A stretch of 64,000 bases of DNA from NCBI RefSeq assembly GCF_034377145.1, contig NZ_CP139707.1, forward strand, positions 3,393,501 through 3,457,500. Direction: 5' to 3'. The notes under the pieces were generated by a model. It ran no database searches. It had not been told where the DNA came from and saw only the letters and a program-made list of their open reading frames with translations. The stretch comes from Sulfitobacter sp. OXR-159. GTDB lineage: Bacteria > Pseudomonadota > Alphaproteobacteria > Rhodobacterales > Rhodobacteraceae. Below are positions 25,356 through 34,738 of the stretch, piece by piece (position 1 is the first letter of the stretch; each line of letters opens with the position of its first letter). The position numbers were made by a program, and so were the translations under genes.

Positions 25356-26105
25356 TTAACTCCGCCGCAGCAGATAGATATCCATGATCCAGCCATGCGC
25401 CGCACGGGCCGCGGCACGCGTGGCGATGATATCTTCAGTCACCTCGGCCAGTGGGCCATGGCGGATGATCTCTTCAGTCATGCCGACATAGGCCCCCCAC
25501 CAGATCTCCACACCCGCTGGGTCCAGCGTCTGAAAAGCGCAATCCCCATCAAGCATGATCACCAGCGTATCGACCCCCTCGGGCCAGCCGTGGTCGCGCA
25601 GCTGCCGCCCGGTTGTCACCATGAAGGGCGCACCGATTTCATTGAGCGGGATCGCATGAGACGCGGTCAGCCCTTGCAGCGAGGTGATGCCGGGGATCAC
25701 CGTCATGCGCGGTGCAGGATCCAGCCGCGCGGCGATGCGCAGGGTGCTGTCATAGAGCGACGGATCGCCCCAGACCAGCAGCGCCACCCGCCGCGCCGTT
25801 GGATGCTGCGCTATTGCCGCGCGCCAGGCATCCGCGATCGCGTCATGCCACTGGTCGACGCGGGCGCGATACTCCTCAATCGCGGGGTCACGCACGGGTA
25901 GGTCGAAGCCGACGATCTGCACCGCCTCATTGGTCAGCACCTCGTCGCAGATACTGCGCCGGAGACCTGCCAAATCGTCCTTGCCCGCCCCCTTTTGCGG
26001 GATCAGGATCAGGTCTTGCGCGTTCATCGCCCGGATCGCTTGCAGCGTCAGATGCTCAGGGTTGCCGGTGCCGATGCCGATCAATGTCAGTTCCAGATCA
26101 GTCAT
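25356..26105 (-). CDS. cobF: Precorrin-6A synthase (deacetylating)
   Basis: 249 residues. Tetrapyrrole methylase fold with N-terminal LTLIGIGTGNPEHLTLQAIRAM and the SAM-site motif VLLVWGDPSLYDSTLR (here ALLVWGDPSLYDST). CobF C1-methylates precorrin-5 with loss of acetate and occurs only in the aerobic pathway. It ends the leftward string cobL-cobE-cobM-cobB-cobA-DUF1636-cobF, coupled to DUF1636 by a 4-bp overlap. Confidence 0.95.
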   Translation of the reverse strand: MTDLELTLIGIGTGNPEHLTLQAIRAMNAQDLILIPQKGAGKDDLAGLRRSICDEVLTNEAVQIVGFDLPVRDPAIEEYRARVDQWHDAIADAWRAAIAQHPTARRVALLVWGDPSLYDSTLRIAARLDPAPRMTVIPGITSLQGLTASHAIPLNEIGAPFMVTTGRQLRDHGWPEGVDTLVIMLDGDCAFQTLDPAGVEIWWGAYVGMTEEIIRHGPLAEVTEDIIATRAAARAAHGWIMDIYLLRRS

Positions 26106-26404
26106 CCCGGTATCCTCGCGATTGCCTTCAAACGCAGCCCGCCGAGCACCCGCGCGTCGGAGAATTTCCCATCAGAAGAGGCGGCATAGAGCGTCACGAA
26201 ACGGCGCAGATCATCCATGTCCGCTTCCGTGATCTCTCCGAACAGATAGGCCACCTTGCCCGGCGCGCGAAAGGCAACCGTCTGCGCCCGGGTGCAACCT
26301 GACATACAGTCGATGCCCTCGATCTCCACATCAGGCAATCCGGCGCGCACCACGTCCAGAAAACCACCATCGGCGGTGCAGGAGGTGCAGACGAAAGCCT
26401 TCAC
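26102..26404 (-). CDS. DUF1636 metal-binding protein (copy 1)
   Basis: 100 residues. A thioredoxin-like ferredoxin pattern is visible: CTSC near the N-terminus (C6, C9) and CMSGC (about C34, C38), followed by AFRAPGKVAYLFGE. DUF1636 proteins are [2Fe-2S]-ferredoxin-like and cluster with cobalamin genes; the role is unknown. It sits between cobA and cobF with 4-bp overlaps on both sides. A paralogue with the same Cys spacing precedes cobW at 39015-39389. Confidence 0.85.
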   Translation of the reverse strand: MKAFVCTSCTADGGFLDVVRAGLPDVEIEGIDCMSGCTRAQTVAFRAPGKVAYLFGEITEADMDDLRRFVTLYAASSDGKFSDARVLGGLRLKAIARIPG

Positions 26405-27126
26405 GCCTCGAACTCGGCCAAAGGCCCGTAAAAGATCAGCGCGGGCGTGGTGCTGCTGGCAGTCTCCAGATGGCGCGCCAGAGTTTCGATGGTAAAGCGC
26501 TGCACCTTCTCCGCCGGAGTCGAAACCGCCTCGGCCAGCAGCGCGGGCGTGGTGCCGGGCAACCCGTGTTCGATCAGCCGCGCGGCAAGCCCGGCAAAGG
26601 TGCGTTTGCCCATATAGACCACGGTGGTCGCCATCGGATCGGCCAAGGCGGCCATGTTCACATCACTCGGCAGTTCGCCAGTCACATCTGCGCCGGTAAT
26701 GAATTGCACCCGCCGCGCCGTCATGCGGCGGGTCAGCGGGATGCCTGCGGTCGCGGCGGCGGCGGAGGCGGCGGTCACGCCCGGCACGATCTCAAAAGGA
26801 ATATCCGCTGCCCGCAGCGCGATGATTTCTTCTTCCAGCCGCCCGAACATGCCGCTGTCACCGGACTTCAACCGTACAACGTTCAACCCGGCCCGTGCAT
26901 GATCGACCAAGACCCGGCTCACATGGTCTTGCTTGGGCGAGGCGCGCCCGGCCCGTTTGCCCACGCCAATGAGGTCCGCATCGGGCCGCGCGTGCTCCAA
27001 GATCGGGCCTGCGCTCAAATCATCAAACAGCACCACATCAGCCGCTTGCAACCGCGCCACGGCCTTGACGGTCAGCAGGTCCGGATCGCCCGGCCCGGAG
27101 GAAACGAAGGAAACGAAGCCCCCCAT
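26401..27126 (-). CDS. cobA: Uroporphyrinogen-III C-methyltransferase (SUMT)
   Basis: 241 residues from the ATG at 27126, which shares a base with the cobB stop (TGATG); an overlapping GTG at 27129 would add one codon. Motifs: VSSGPGDPDLLTVKA, DVVLFDDLS, VVRLKSGDSGMFGR, EIVPGVTAASAAAA and LTRRMTARRVQFITG. It makes precorrin-2, the branch point to cobalamin and siroheme. No CysG oxidase/ferrochelatase domain is fused. Followed by DUF1636 with a 4-bp overlap. Confidence 0.95.
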   Translation of the reverse strand: MGGFVSFVSSGPGDPDLLTVKAVARLQAADVVLFDDLSAGPILEHARPDADLIGVGKRAGRASPKQDHVSRVLVDHARAGLNVVRLKSGDSGMFGRLEEEIIALRAADIPFEIVPGVTAASAAAATAGIPLTRRMTARRVQFITGADVTGELPSDVNMAALADPMATTVVYMGKRTFAGLAARLIEHGLPGTTPALLAEAVSTPAEKVQRFTIETLARHLETASSTTPALIFYGPLAEFEA

Positions 27127-28448
27127 CACAGCGCCGCAATCATGTGAAAGAACGTCCCCGTGGCGCGCCCGCCGCCCGCGAACTCACGCACCGAACCAGT
27201 CTCGGGCACCTCAAGGTCATTGGCATCGGTGATCCGGGCCAACGGCGCGTCGGGTTCTGCAAGGATCGTGGCATAGTGGAACTCATGGCCCCGCAACTCC
27301 GCCCGTGCGGAATGGCCGGGGATCGGCGCGTTAAGATCGGCCTGACGGTAACCCAGATGCATCTTGCGCTTGGCGAAAGAGGTCTCCAACCCCAGAAGCC
27401 CTGCCATCTCGTGCCGCGCCCCTTCTTTGTCGATGATACCTGCACCCATCGCCATATAGCCCCCGCATTCGCCGTGCACGGGGCGGGTTTCGGCAAAATC
27501 GCGCAGCCCTTTGCGAAAATGCGCAGCGGCGGCGAGTTTGCCTGCGTGGAGTTCAGGGTAGCCGCCCGGCAGCCAGCAGCAGTCGGCGCTGTCGTCGGGG
27601 GCTTCATCCGCCAGCGGGGAGAAGGGCAAAATCTCTGCCCTCGCCGCGCGCCAACCGGCCAGCAGATGCGGATAGACGAAGGCAAAAGCGTTGTCCTGCG
27701 CCAGCGCAATGCGCTGTCCGGGCGGGGTGATCTGTGCGGGCGCGGGCGGGTTCTGCAAGGTGCCCCGCGCGGCGGCCCGAAGCGCCGGGATATCGACATG
27801 GGCCGCGACGAAGGCTGCCGCCTGCCCCAGTAGATCGGGCAGGTTTTCCTGCTCTCCCGCCTGCACCAGCCCGAGGTGACGCTCGGGCATTTCGATCTCA
27901 ACCCGGCGCGGCAGAGCACCGAAAACCTTGATGCCCACAGCCTCCATGCCAGCGCGGACCAAGGTCTCATGCCGGGGGGAGGCGACGCGGTTCATGACCA
28001 CGCCTGCCAATTCTACATCAGGCCGCATCTCGCGAAAGCCAAGCGCCGTGGCCGCGACCGACTGCGCCGCACCCGACACGTCGAGCACCAGCACCACCGG
28101 CCAGCCCATCAGCGCCGCGACATCGGCGCTGGCGCCATTGCCACAGGCGCCGGGCTTGGCCACACCGTCAAACAGCCCCATCGATCCTTCGCCGAGGATC
28201 AATTCAGCGCCATCGGCATTGCCGACCAGCCCTTCAATCCGCGCGCGGTCCATCGACCAACTGTCGAGGTTGAAAGACGCCCGACCCGAGGCCGCCGTGT
28301 GAAAGGCCGGATCGATGTAGTCCGGTCCGCTCTTGAACGGCTGCACCGCGACACCTTCGGCACGCAGCGCGGCCAGCAGGCCGAGCATCAAGGTCGTCTT
28401 GCCCGTGCCGGAAGCGGGGGCGGAAATCAGTAGGCCGGGGGGGATCAT
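27126..28448 (-). CDS. cobB: Cobyrinate (hydrogenobyrinate) a,c-diamide synthase
   Basis: 440 residues. An N-terminal P-loop amidoligase domain ([29 protein letters not shown]-like [12 protein letters not shown]) precedes a class-I glutamine amidotransferase domain with the nucleophile in [11 protein letters not shown] (Cys about 330). It amidates side chains a and c with glutamine and ATP, on hydrogenobyrinic acid in the aerobic route. It overlaps cobM by 4 bp, and cobA starts at its stop. Confidence 0.95.
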   Translation of the reverse strand: MIPPGLLISAPASGTGKTTLMLGLLAALRAEGVAVQPFKSGPDYIDPAFHTAASGRASFNLDSWSMDRARIEGLVGNADGAELILGEGSMGLFDGVAKPGACGNGASADVAALMGWPVVLVLDVSGAAQSVAATALGFREMRPDVELAGVVMNRVASPRHETLVRAGMEAVGIKVFGALPRRVEIEMPERHLGLVQAGEQENLPDLLGQAAAFVAAHVDIPALRAAARGTLQNPPAPAQITPPGQRIALAQDNAFAFVYPHLLAGWRAARAEILPFSPLADEAPDDSADCCWLPGGYPELHAGKLAAAAHFRKGLRDFAETRPVHGECGGYMAMGAGIIDKEGARHEMAGLLGLETSFAKRKMHLGYRQADLNAPIPGHSARAELRGHEFHYATILAEPDAPLARITDANDLEVPETGSVREFAGGGRATGTFFHMIAAL

Positions 28449-29230
28449 GATGAGGTCTCCGGGAAACGCGGCTCGGCCCCGACGGGGCGGAAGCGGCGGT
28501 CATAGTCGGCAGCATAAAGACGGCTTTCGCCGAAATCCTCAGCGCCAAGGGCATGGCCCACGAGGATCAGCGCGGTACGGGCCATCTCCTCGCCCACTTC
28601 GGTGCGCAGGGTCGAAAGCGTCGCCTTGACGATGCGTTGATCGGGCCAGCTTGCGCGCCAGACCACGGCGACCGGGCAATCGGCCCCGTAATGCGGGGTC
28701 AGGTCTTCGACGACCTTGTCCAGCACATGGACCGACAGATGGATGGCCAGCGTCGCCCCGGTGCGGGCAAAATTGGCGAGCGTTTCCCCTTCGGGCATCG
28801 CGGTGGCGCGTCCCGAGGTGCGGGTGAGGATGACCGATTGCGCCACGCCCGGCAGGGTCAGTTCGGCGCCGAGCTCGGCAGCGGCGGCAGCAAAGGATGG
28901 CACCCCCGGCGTCACGTCATAGGCGATGCCCATCTCGCGCAGGCGGCGCAACTGTTCGCCCATCGCGGACCAGACCGACAGATCGCCAGAATGCAGCCGC
29001 GCCACGTCATGCCCTGCGGCATCGGCGGCGGCGATCTCTTCCATGATGTCGTCCAGCGACAGCCGCGCGGTGTTGACGATCCGCGCGCCTTCGGGGCAAT
29101 GGCTTAGCAGCGCTTCGGGCACCAGCGATCCGGCGTAAAGGCAGACCGGGCAGGCCGCGATCAGGTCGCGTCCGCGCAGGGTGATAAGATCCGCCGCCCC
29201 CGGCCCCGCTCCGATAAAATGTACAGTCAC
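28445..29230 (-). CDS. cobM: Precorrin-4 C11-methyltransferase
   Basis: 261 residues. N-terminal [21 protein letters not shown], then [36 protein letters not shown] and [23 protein letters not shown], all typical of CobM. It methylates C11 of precorrin-4 to give precorrin-5, the CobF substrate. Coupled to cobE (4-bp overlap) upstream and cobB downstream. Confidence 0.95.
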   Translation of the reverse strand: MTVHFIGAGPGAADLITLRGRDLIAACPVCLYAGSLVPEALLSHCPEGARIVNTARLSLDDIMEEIAAADAAGHDVARLHSGDLSVWSAMGEQLRRLREMGIAYDVTPGVPSFAAAAAELGAELTLPGVAQSVILTRTSGRATAMPEGETLANFARTGATLAIHLSVHVLDKVVEDLTPHYGADCPVAVVWRASWPDQRIVKATLSTLRTEVGEEMARTALILVGHALGAEDFGESRLYAADYDRRFRPVGAEPRFPETSS

Positions 29231-29604
29231 GGTGTTTTTCCTTTCGTCTCGGCAATCGCCGCTGTGGCCATGGCATCGCCTGAAACGACGCGCTCGGCAA
29301 CCAATACGGCTCCCGGTCCGGCGGCGGCCAATGCGGCGGCTTCCGAGAGTGACCCGGTGCCGAAGCGGTCTTCGATCCGGGCCGATTGCGTGGGGGTTAT
29401 CATGCGGGCCAAATCCTCGGTGGTGATGCCCAGCCCCGGCACGCCGAGTTCTTGGGCAAAGTCGCGAAACACGGTCGCGCGCGCCTTTGCCGCCTCGGTC
29501 ACCAGCGCGTCAATCTTAAGGCCGTCGGGGTTTGCCCGTGCCAGCGCATCGCGCAATGACGCCACGCTTGCCGCGCCCCGAAATCCGATCCCGGCCATCC
29601 TCAT
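29227..29604 (-). CDS. cobE: Cobalamin biosynthesis protein CobE (CbiG C-terminal family)
   Basis: 125 residues from the ATG at 29604, whose ATGA overlaps the cobL stop; an in-frame ATG at 29619 is possible. [19 protein letters not shown] resembles the CbiG C-terminal domain. CobE is required in the aerobic pathway of Pseudomonas denitrificans, but its chemistry is not settled; binding of pathway intermediates has been proposed. Located between cobL and cobM with coupled overlaps. Confidence 0.85.
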   Translation of the reverse strand: MRMAGIGFRGAASVASLRDALARANPDGLKIDALVTEAAKARATVFRDFAQELGVPGLGITTEDLARMITPTQSARIEDRFGTGSLSEAAALAAAGPGAVLVAERVVSGDAMATAAIAETKGKTP

Positions 29605-30782
29605 AGTGTCACGCTCCATTGTACTACGGGCCGCAGGGGCTGCCAGCCGCGCATCGTGCCAAGCGGGGCGGCCTGCGCCAGTTCGATCCGCAAAAGACTG
29701 CCCCCATGCGCCGCGTGAAGCTGCGCCAAGAGCGCCTCGGTTTCCAGCGTCACCCCATTGGCGACCAGCCGCGTGCCTGCTGGTAACGCAGGCAGCAGGG
29801 CATCGTAAAGCGCCGCGTTGCCGCCGCCGCCGACGAAGACCACATCAGGCAAGGGATGCCCCGCCCAAACCTCCGGCGCGCGGCCATGGGTGACCTGCAT
29901 CCGGGCGTTCAGGCCGAAATCTGCGATGTTGCGGGTGATGTTTTCCACCCGCGCCGCGTGCTGCTCAAAGGCGATGGCGCGACCACCGGCGAGGCAGAAT
30001 TCGACCGAGACCGAGCCGCTGCCTGCGCCGATGTCCCACAGCAAGTCGCCTTGCCGGGGGGCGAGCGCCGACAGCGTCAGCGCCCGCACCGGCGCTTTGG
30101 TAATTTGCCCATCGCTGGCAAAGCTGTCATCCGGCAGGCCGGGCGCGCGCGGTAGGCCGATGCCGTCGGGCAGGTCCACCCCAACGGCCACGGGCGCCTG
30201 CACATCCGTCAGATCATACCCATCGGCCTGCACCGCGCGCAGCCGCGCGTCAGAGCCGCCAAGCCGTTCGGCCACATGCATCTGCGCCGTACCTGCGCCC
30301 TGTTCGCAGAGAAACCGCGCCAGTGCTGCAGGCGCATCCCCATCACGTAGCAGGCAAATCATCCGCCCCTTGGGACGCAACGCAGCGCGCAATTGCGCCA
30401 GCGGTGCCGCGTGTAGCCCGTGGCAAGTGACCTCCTCAAGCCGCCAGCCAAGCGCATTGGCCACCAGCGAGAATGTCGAGGGCGCGGGCAGGCTGCGCCA
30501 TTCGCTCGGGTCCAGCGCACCGACGATGCTGCCGCCCGCGCCAAACCAGAAAGGATCGCCCGACACCAGCATCGCCACCCGCTTGCCGCGCTCGGCCAGC
30601 ACCGGCTTAACTGAGAAAGGCACCGGCCAAGCCCGCCCGCGCGTGCCTGCGCTTGCCCGTTCCAAGTGACGCGGCCCGCCAAAGATCACCTCGGCTCCAG
30701 CCAGCGCCGCGCGGCTTGCCGGGGGCAAGGCATCCGCGCTATCGTCGGGCATTCCGATGATGCTGAGCCAAGGGTCACCCAT
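29601..30782 (-). CDS. cobL: Precorrin-6Y C5,15-methyltransferase (decarboxylating)
   Basis: 393 residues, a CbiE-CbiT fusion. The N-terminal methylase (1-200; SIIGMPDDS, VAMLVSGDPFWFGAGG) handles C5. The C-terminal Rossmann methylase (about 215-393; LLWDIGAGSGSVSVEFCLAGG) performs C15 methylation and decarboxylation. The start at 30782 is preceded on the minus strand by AAGGA 8 nt upstream, which lies inside the first codons of cobK. The open frame reaches 30845 but adds a basic non-conserved stretch. First gene of the second cob string. Confidence 0.94.
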   Translation of the reverse strand: MGDPWLSIIGMPDDSADALPPASRAALAGAEVIFGGPRHLERASAGTRGRAWPVPFSVKPVLAERGKRVAMLVSGDPFWFGAGGSIVGALDPSEWRSLPAPSTFSLVANALGWRLEEVTCHGLHAAPLAQLRAALRPKGRMICLLRDGDAPAALARFLCEQGAGTAQMHVAERLGGSDARLRAVQADGYDLTDVQAPVAVGVDLPDGIGLPRAPGLPDDSFASDGQITKAPVRALTLSALAPRQGDLLWDIGAGSGSVSVEFCLAGGRAIAFEQHAARVENITRNIADFGLNARMQVTHGRAPEVWAGHPLPDVVFVGGGGNAALYDALLPALPAGTRLVANGVTLETEALLAQLHAAHGGSLLRIELAQAAPLGTMRGWQPLRPVVQWSVTL

Positions 30783-30783
30783 T

Positions 30784-31530
30784 ATGCGCGTCCTTCTTTT
30801 GGGTGGCACCACCGAAGCCAGCGCCCTGGCGCGCGCCTTGGTCAAAGCCGAGATCGACGCGGTGTTTTCCTATGCCGGGCGCACCGACAGCCCCGTGGCC
30901 CAGCCCCTGCCCACCCGCGTCGGCGGGTTTGGCGGCGTGGCCGGGCTGGTGGCCTACCTCAAGGCCGAGGCGATCACACATGTCGTCGACGCCACCCATC
31001 CCTTTGCCGCAGGGATGAGCAACAATGCCTTTGTCGCCTGCGCCCGACAAGACCTGCCGCTGGTGCGGTTCGAGCGCCCCGCGTGGGAGCCGCAGGAGGG
31101 CGACGATTGGACCTTTGTACCCGACATCACCGATCTGCCCGCCGCCCTGCCCGACAGCCCGGCGCGGGTGTTTCTGGCCATCGGCAAGCAGCAACTGGCG
31201 CTTTTTGCCGCGAAACCGCAGCACCGCTACCTGCTGCGCCTCGTCGATCCGCCGTGCGACCCGCTGCCGCTGCCACGGGCAACGGTCGTGCTGGCGCGGG
31301 GTCCGTTCGACGTGGCGGGCGACACCGCGCTGATGCAGACCCATGCGATCACCCATGTGGTCGCCAAAAACGCCGGCGGCAGCGGCGCGCGGGCCAAGCT
31401 GGATGCCGCCCGCGCGCTTGGCCTGCCGGTGATCCTGGCCGACCGGCCCGTCCTGCCGGGCGAGGTGGCCGCCAATGATGTGACCGAGGTGATGCATTGG
31501 CTACATCATACCGCGCTGCGCGGCGTATAG
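30784..31530 (+). CDS. cobK: Precorrin-6A reductase
   Basis: 248 residues. MRVLLLGGTTEASALARALV is a typical CobK Rossmann start, with HVVDATHPFAAGMSNNAF and THVVAKNAGGSGARAKLDAA further on. It reduces precorrin-6A with NADPH. The only cob gene here on the plus strand. Its ATG lies one base from the cobL start codon in the opposite direction, with AAGGG 9 nt upstream lying within cobL. Its 3' end overlaps cobJ by 25 bp. An ATG at 30757 is possible but would overlap cobL. Confidence 0.93.
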   Translation: MRVLLLGGTTEASALARALVKAEIDAVFSYAGRTDSPVAQPLPTRVGGFGGVAGLVAYLKAEAITHVVDATHPFAAGMSNNAFVACARQDLPLVRFERPAWEPQEGDDWTFVPDITDLPAALPDSPARVFLAIGKQQLALFAAKPQHRYLLRLVDPPCDPLPLPRATVVLARGPFDVAGDTALMQTHAITHVVAKNAGGSGARAKLDAARALGLPVILADRPVLPGEVAANDVTEVMHWLHHTALRGV

Positions 31531-32240
31531 ACATAGCGCCCAACCCGGCGCGTCGCTGAATTGCCGACGATTACCACGGTGCGCATATCCGCCATTTCCG
31601 GTGTGGCCTCGCCCAATGTGACGGTGTTGAACGCCTCGTCGGGTGTGGTAACGGCGCGAGCAAAGGTGATCAGCCGATCCGGCCCGCATTCGGCGCGCAG
31701 AATGTCCAGCACTTCGGCAAACTGATGGGGCCGCGACTTGCTGCGTGGGTTGTAGAAGGCCATGGCGAAATCCGCCCGCGCGGCCATCCGCAGACGGTGC
31801 TCGACCATCGTCCAAGGCTTAAGATTATCACTGAGGTTGATCGCACAGAAATCATGACCCAAGGGCGCGCCAAGGCGTGCCGCCGCCGCCAGCATTGCTG
31901 TAATGCCGGGAAGCACGCGGATGTCGACACTCTCGAACGCCGGATCCCGCTCAACCGCCTCGAACACCGCCGAGGCCATGGCGAAAACGCCCGGATCACC
32001 CGAAGACACCACCACCACTCGTGCGCCCGCCTGAGCCAATTGCAGCGCATGGGTCGCGCGGTCCAGCTCCACCCGGTTGTCCGTGGGATGCAGCGTCAGC
32101 CCGTCGCGCGGGGCGACGCGGGCGACGTAGGGGATATAGCCGATAACGTCAGTGGCCTGCGCCAGCGCCTCAGTCACCTCTGGCGTCACAAGCGCGTCGT
32201 CACCGGGGCCGAGGCCCGCGATATGAAGGATGCCGCTCAT
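31506..32240 (-). CDS. cobJ: Precorrin-3B C17-methyltransferase
   Basis: 244 residues. LHIAGLGPGDDALVTPEV, then VVVVSSGDPGVFAMASAVFEA, VLPGITAMLAAAARLGAPLGHDFCAINLSD and MAFYNPRSKSR are CobJ motifs. It contracts the ring while methylating C17. The ATG at 32240 overlaps the cobI stop (ATGA). Last gene of the riboswitch-side operon; it converges on cobK with a 25-bp overlap. Confidence 0.95.
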   Translation of the reverse strand: MSGILHIAGLGPGDDALVTPEVTEALAQATDVIGYIPYVARVAPRDGLTLHPTDNRVELDRATHALQLAQAGARVVVVSSGDPGVFAMASAVFEAVERDPAFESVDIRVLPGITAMLAAAARLGAPLGHDFCAINLSDNLKPWTMVEHRLRMAARADFAMAFYNPRSKSRPHQFAEVLDILRAECGPDRLITFARAVTTPDEAFNTVTLGEATPEMADMRTVVIVGNSATRRVGRYVYTPRSAV

Positions 32241-32974
32241 GTGTCTGCCTCCGGCCTGCGGCCTTGGCCATGGACCAAGACGATCGCGAAATAGGGGCAA
32301 TCGTCGTCGGCCACTTCGGAGAGTTTCGCCACCCGCTGATCCGGCATGGTGCCACGCTCCACCAGCCATGCGTCGTCCAGCTTGCCCGCCGCCGCGAGTG
32401 CTCGGCGCACAGTTGGCAGGTTGCGGCCCGTCTTCATCACCACCAGCGCATCGGCGCGTTTCATATGCTCAGTCAATTCGGCCTCAGGCAAAGTGCCCAT
32501 CAGCACAGTCATCACGTCATCACCCCAAGTGAAGGGCGTATCCAGCGCGTTCCAGCAGCCCACCATACCGGGGATCGCGGGCAGCACCTCGACCTCGGCG
32601 CGGCCCTGAAGCCGGGTGTGCAGGTGCATGAAGGAGCCGTAGAAGAAGGGATCGCCCTCACACAGCACGACCACTTCGTGATCCTGCGCCAGTGCTTCGA
32701 GCCGGTCCGCCCATTCCTCGTAAAAGGTGACCATCTGGGCGCGATACTCGGGCGAATCGAACCGCAGCTCCGTGGTCACGGGATATTCCATCGCATATTC
32801 CACTACGTCGTCGCGGAGCATCCCTTCGACGATGCGGCGCGCCTGCCCCGCGCGGCCTTTCTTGCGGAAATACGCCAAATGCCGCGCGCCGCGAATGGCA
32901 CGGTCGGATTTCACGCTCATCAGTTCCGGATCGCCGGGGCCGAGGCCCGCGCAGATAACCTTGCCCATCTTCAT
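32237..32974 (-). CDS. cobI: Precorrin-2 C20-methyltransferase
   Basis: 245 residues. VICAGLGPGDPELMSVKSDRAI, VVVLCEGDPFFYGSFMHLHTRL and VLPAIPGMVGCWN are typical of CobI. It forms precorrin-3A. The start at 32974 overlaps the cobH stop (ATGA); an ATG two codons later is also possible. The frame is open further upstream inside cobH but that part is antisense-like and not conserved. Confidence 0.94.
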   Translation of the reverse strand: MKMGKVICAGLGPGDPELMSVKSDRAIRGARHLAYFRKKGRAGQARRIVEGMLRDDVVEYAMEYPVTTELRFDSPEYRAQMVTFYEEWADRLEALAQDHEVVVLCEGDPFFYGSFMHLHTRLQGRAEVEVLPAIPGMVGCWNALDTPFTWGDDVMTVLMGTLPEAELTEHMKRADALVVMKTGRNLPTVRRALAAAGKLDDAWLVERGTMPDQRVAKLSEVADDDCPYFAIVLVHGQGRRPEADT

Positions 32975-33600
32975 TCCACCCTGCTTGCCAGCGCGTTCAC
33001 CGCCGCCACGGTGATCGCCGAGCCGCCCAAACGCCCCTGCACGATCATCGAGGGCACTGGCAGATCCTGCATCAGCGCCTCTTTTGATTCCGCCGCGCCG
33101 ATGAAGCCCACCGGGCAGCCGATGATTGCCGCCGGGCGCGGGCAGTCGGGGTCTTCTAGCATGTTGAGCAGGTGAAACAGCGCCGTCGGCGCATTGCCGA
33201 TGGCCACCACCGCGCCTTGCAGATGCGGCCGCCACAGTTCCAGCGCGGCGGCGGAGCGGGTGTTGCTCATCTCGGCGGCCAAATCCGGCACTGAGGGGTC
33301 GCGCAGGGTGCAGATCACCTCATTCTCGCGTGGCAGGCGTTTGCGGGTGATGCCTTCGCTGACCATGTAGGCGTCGCAGAGGATCGGCGCGCCGTCCTCC
33401 AGCGCCGCCCGCGCGGCCACGGCCATGCCTTCGGAAAAGCGGATGTGTTCCTCCAGCCCGACCATGCCCGCGGCGTGGATCATGCGCACGGCGACGATCT
33501 CTTCTTCGGGGGTGAAACGCGCTAGCGCCGCTTCGGCGCGGATGGTGGCAAAGGACTGGCGGTAAATCTCGGCACCGTCGGTGATATAGCTATGGGGCAT
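32971..33600 (-). CDS. cobH: Precorrin-8X methylmutase
   Basis: 209 residues. The catalytic region AVRMIHAAGMVGLEEHIRFSEGM carries the active-site His in MIHAAGM, and AIGNAPTALFHLLNML and GCPVGFIGAAESKEAL are conserved. It moves a methyl group to give hydrogenobyrinate. The start at 33600 lies 11 bp inside cobG. Coupled to cobI downstream. Confidence 0.96.
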   Translation of the reverse strand: MPHSYITDGAEIYRQSFATIRAEAALARFTPEEEIVAVRMIHAAGMVGLEEHIRFSEGMAVAARAALEDGAPILCDAYMVSEGITRKRLPRENEVICTLRDPSVPDLAAEMSNTRSAAALELWRPHLQGAVVAIGNAPTALFHLLNMLEDPDCPRPAAIIGCPVGFIGAAESKEALMQDLPVPSMIVQGRLGGSAITVAAVNALASRVE

Positions 33601-34738
33601 CGGCGGACTTTCTAAGGTAAGAGGCGATGGCGGCGGGGGTTAGCCCGCGCAGATCAGGGGCCGCATCGGCGTGGCCGTTGCGGATAAGGTCATATTGGCC
33701 CGGCGCGGTGGCGGTCAGGGTGAGGTCCGTGGCGTGCGGCGCGGCGCAGCCTTTGGCGCAGCCCGAGACATGCAGGCGTTGCCCCTTTGGCACCACGGCA
33801 GCAAGGTGCCGTGCCAGCGCGCGCGTCTCGCCCCGGCCCTGTGCGCAACCGGGCGCGCCGATACAGGCGACAACGCGCAAGAGCGGGTCGGCGGCATCGG
33901 TGATAAGGCTAGGCAAGTCGGGGAGTTCGGTGGCACCTTCGATCAGCACCATCCGCCAAGGGGTCAGGCGCAGAGGGCCGAGGTTGGCAAGGGCAGTGAG
34001 CGTTTCTGCGTCGATCTGACCAAAGGCGCAGGCGATCAGCGCCCCTGCTGGATAGAGGCCGAGCGTCGGAGTGCTGAGCCCGCTTTGCCGGGGATGGTCG
34101 AAACCCGCCGGCAGGGTCACCCCTGCATCCAAAGCGCGCGCAGCGCGGGTGGCCCCCTGCGCGCGAACCCATGCGGCCAACGCGATGGCCTCGGCCACGG
34201 CGGTATCGCGGGAAACAGGTTTGCCCAATGCCGCCCCCTCAGCACAAAGCAAAAGCTGCCCCTCCGCCGAGCGCTCAAGGCGAATGTCGGCGGGGTCTGC
34301 CTGCAACACCGGTTGCGCCCCGGCATCGACCGCATAGCCGAATTTGCTGGAGACATCGGGCAGCGCGTGGCTCTGCGCGGCGGCGGTCAGTTGCTGGGTC
34401 AGATGATCCGTATCATCGCCCGCTTGCCAGAAGGGCGTCACCATGAGGTTGCGCCGTCGCTCGGTGTGCTCGTCAGCGTCGATCAGCGCCAGCCCACGAA
34501 GCGCGTCAATCAGCCCCTCATGCCGTGCGGGATCAATCCCGCGCAGTTGCAAATTGCCCCGGTTCGACAGGTCGAGCATCCCGTTGCCATAACGCAGCGC
34601 CAGTTCTGCGACGCCACGTGCTTGGGCTGGGGTCAACCGCCCCTGCGGCACCCGGAGGCGGACCACCAGCCCATCGCCCGACAGCATTGGCCGCAGCGCG
34701 CCGGGGCACCAGCCCTTGATGACGGGGGCCGTGCTCAC
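33590..34738 (-). CDS. cobG: Precorrin-3B synthase
   Basis: 382 residues from a GTG at 34738 that overlaps the cobN stop (GTGA). A sulfite-reductase-like fold with Cys ligands for a [4Fe-4S] cluster in GAPGCAQGRGETRALAR and SGCAKGCAAP. Also KGWCPGALRPM and LDLSNRGNLQLRG at the N-terminal half. It is an O2-dependent monooxygenase and marks the aerobic pathway. The open frame extends to 34786 but the GTG coupling and family N-terminus (PVIKGWCPG) support this start. Confidence 0.93.
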   Translation of the reverse strand: MSTAPVIKGWCPGALRPMLSGDGLVVRLRVPQGRLTPAQARGVAELALRYGNGMLDLSNRGNLQLRGIDPARHEGLIDALRGLALIDADEHTERRRNLMVTPFWQAGDDTDHLTQQLTAAAQSHALPDVSSKFGYAVDAGAQPVLQADPADIRLERSAEGQLLLCAEGAALGKPVSRDTAVAEAIALAAWVRAQGATRAARALDAGVTLPAGFDHPRQSGLSTPTLGLYPAGALIACAFGQIDAETLTALANLGPLRLTPWRMVLIEGATELPDLPSLITDAADPLLRVVACIGAPGCAQGRGETRALARHLAAVVPKGQRLHVSGCAKGCAAPHATDLTLTATAPGQYDLIRNGHADAAPDLRGLTPAAIASYLRKSADAP

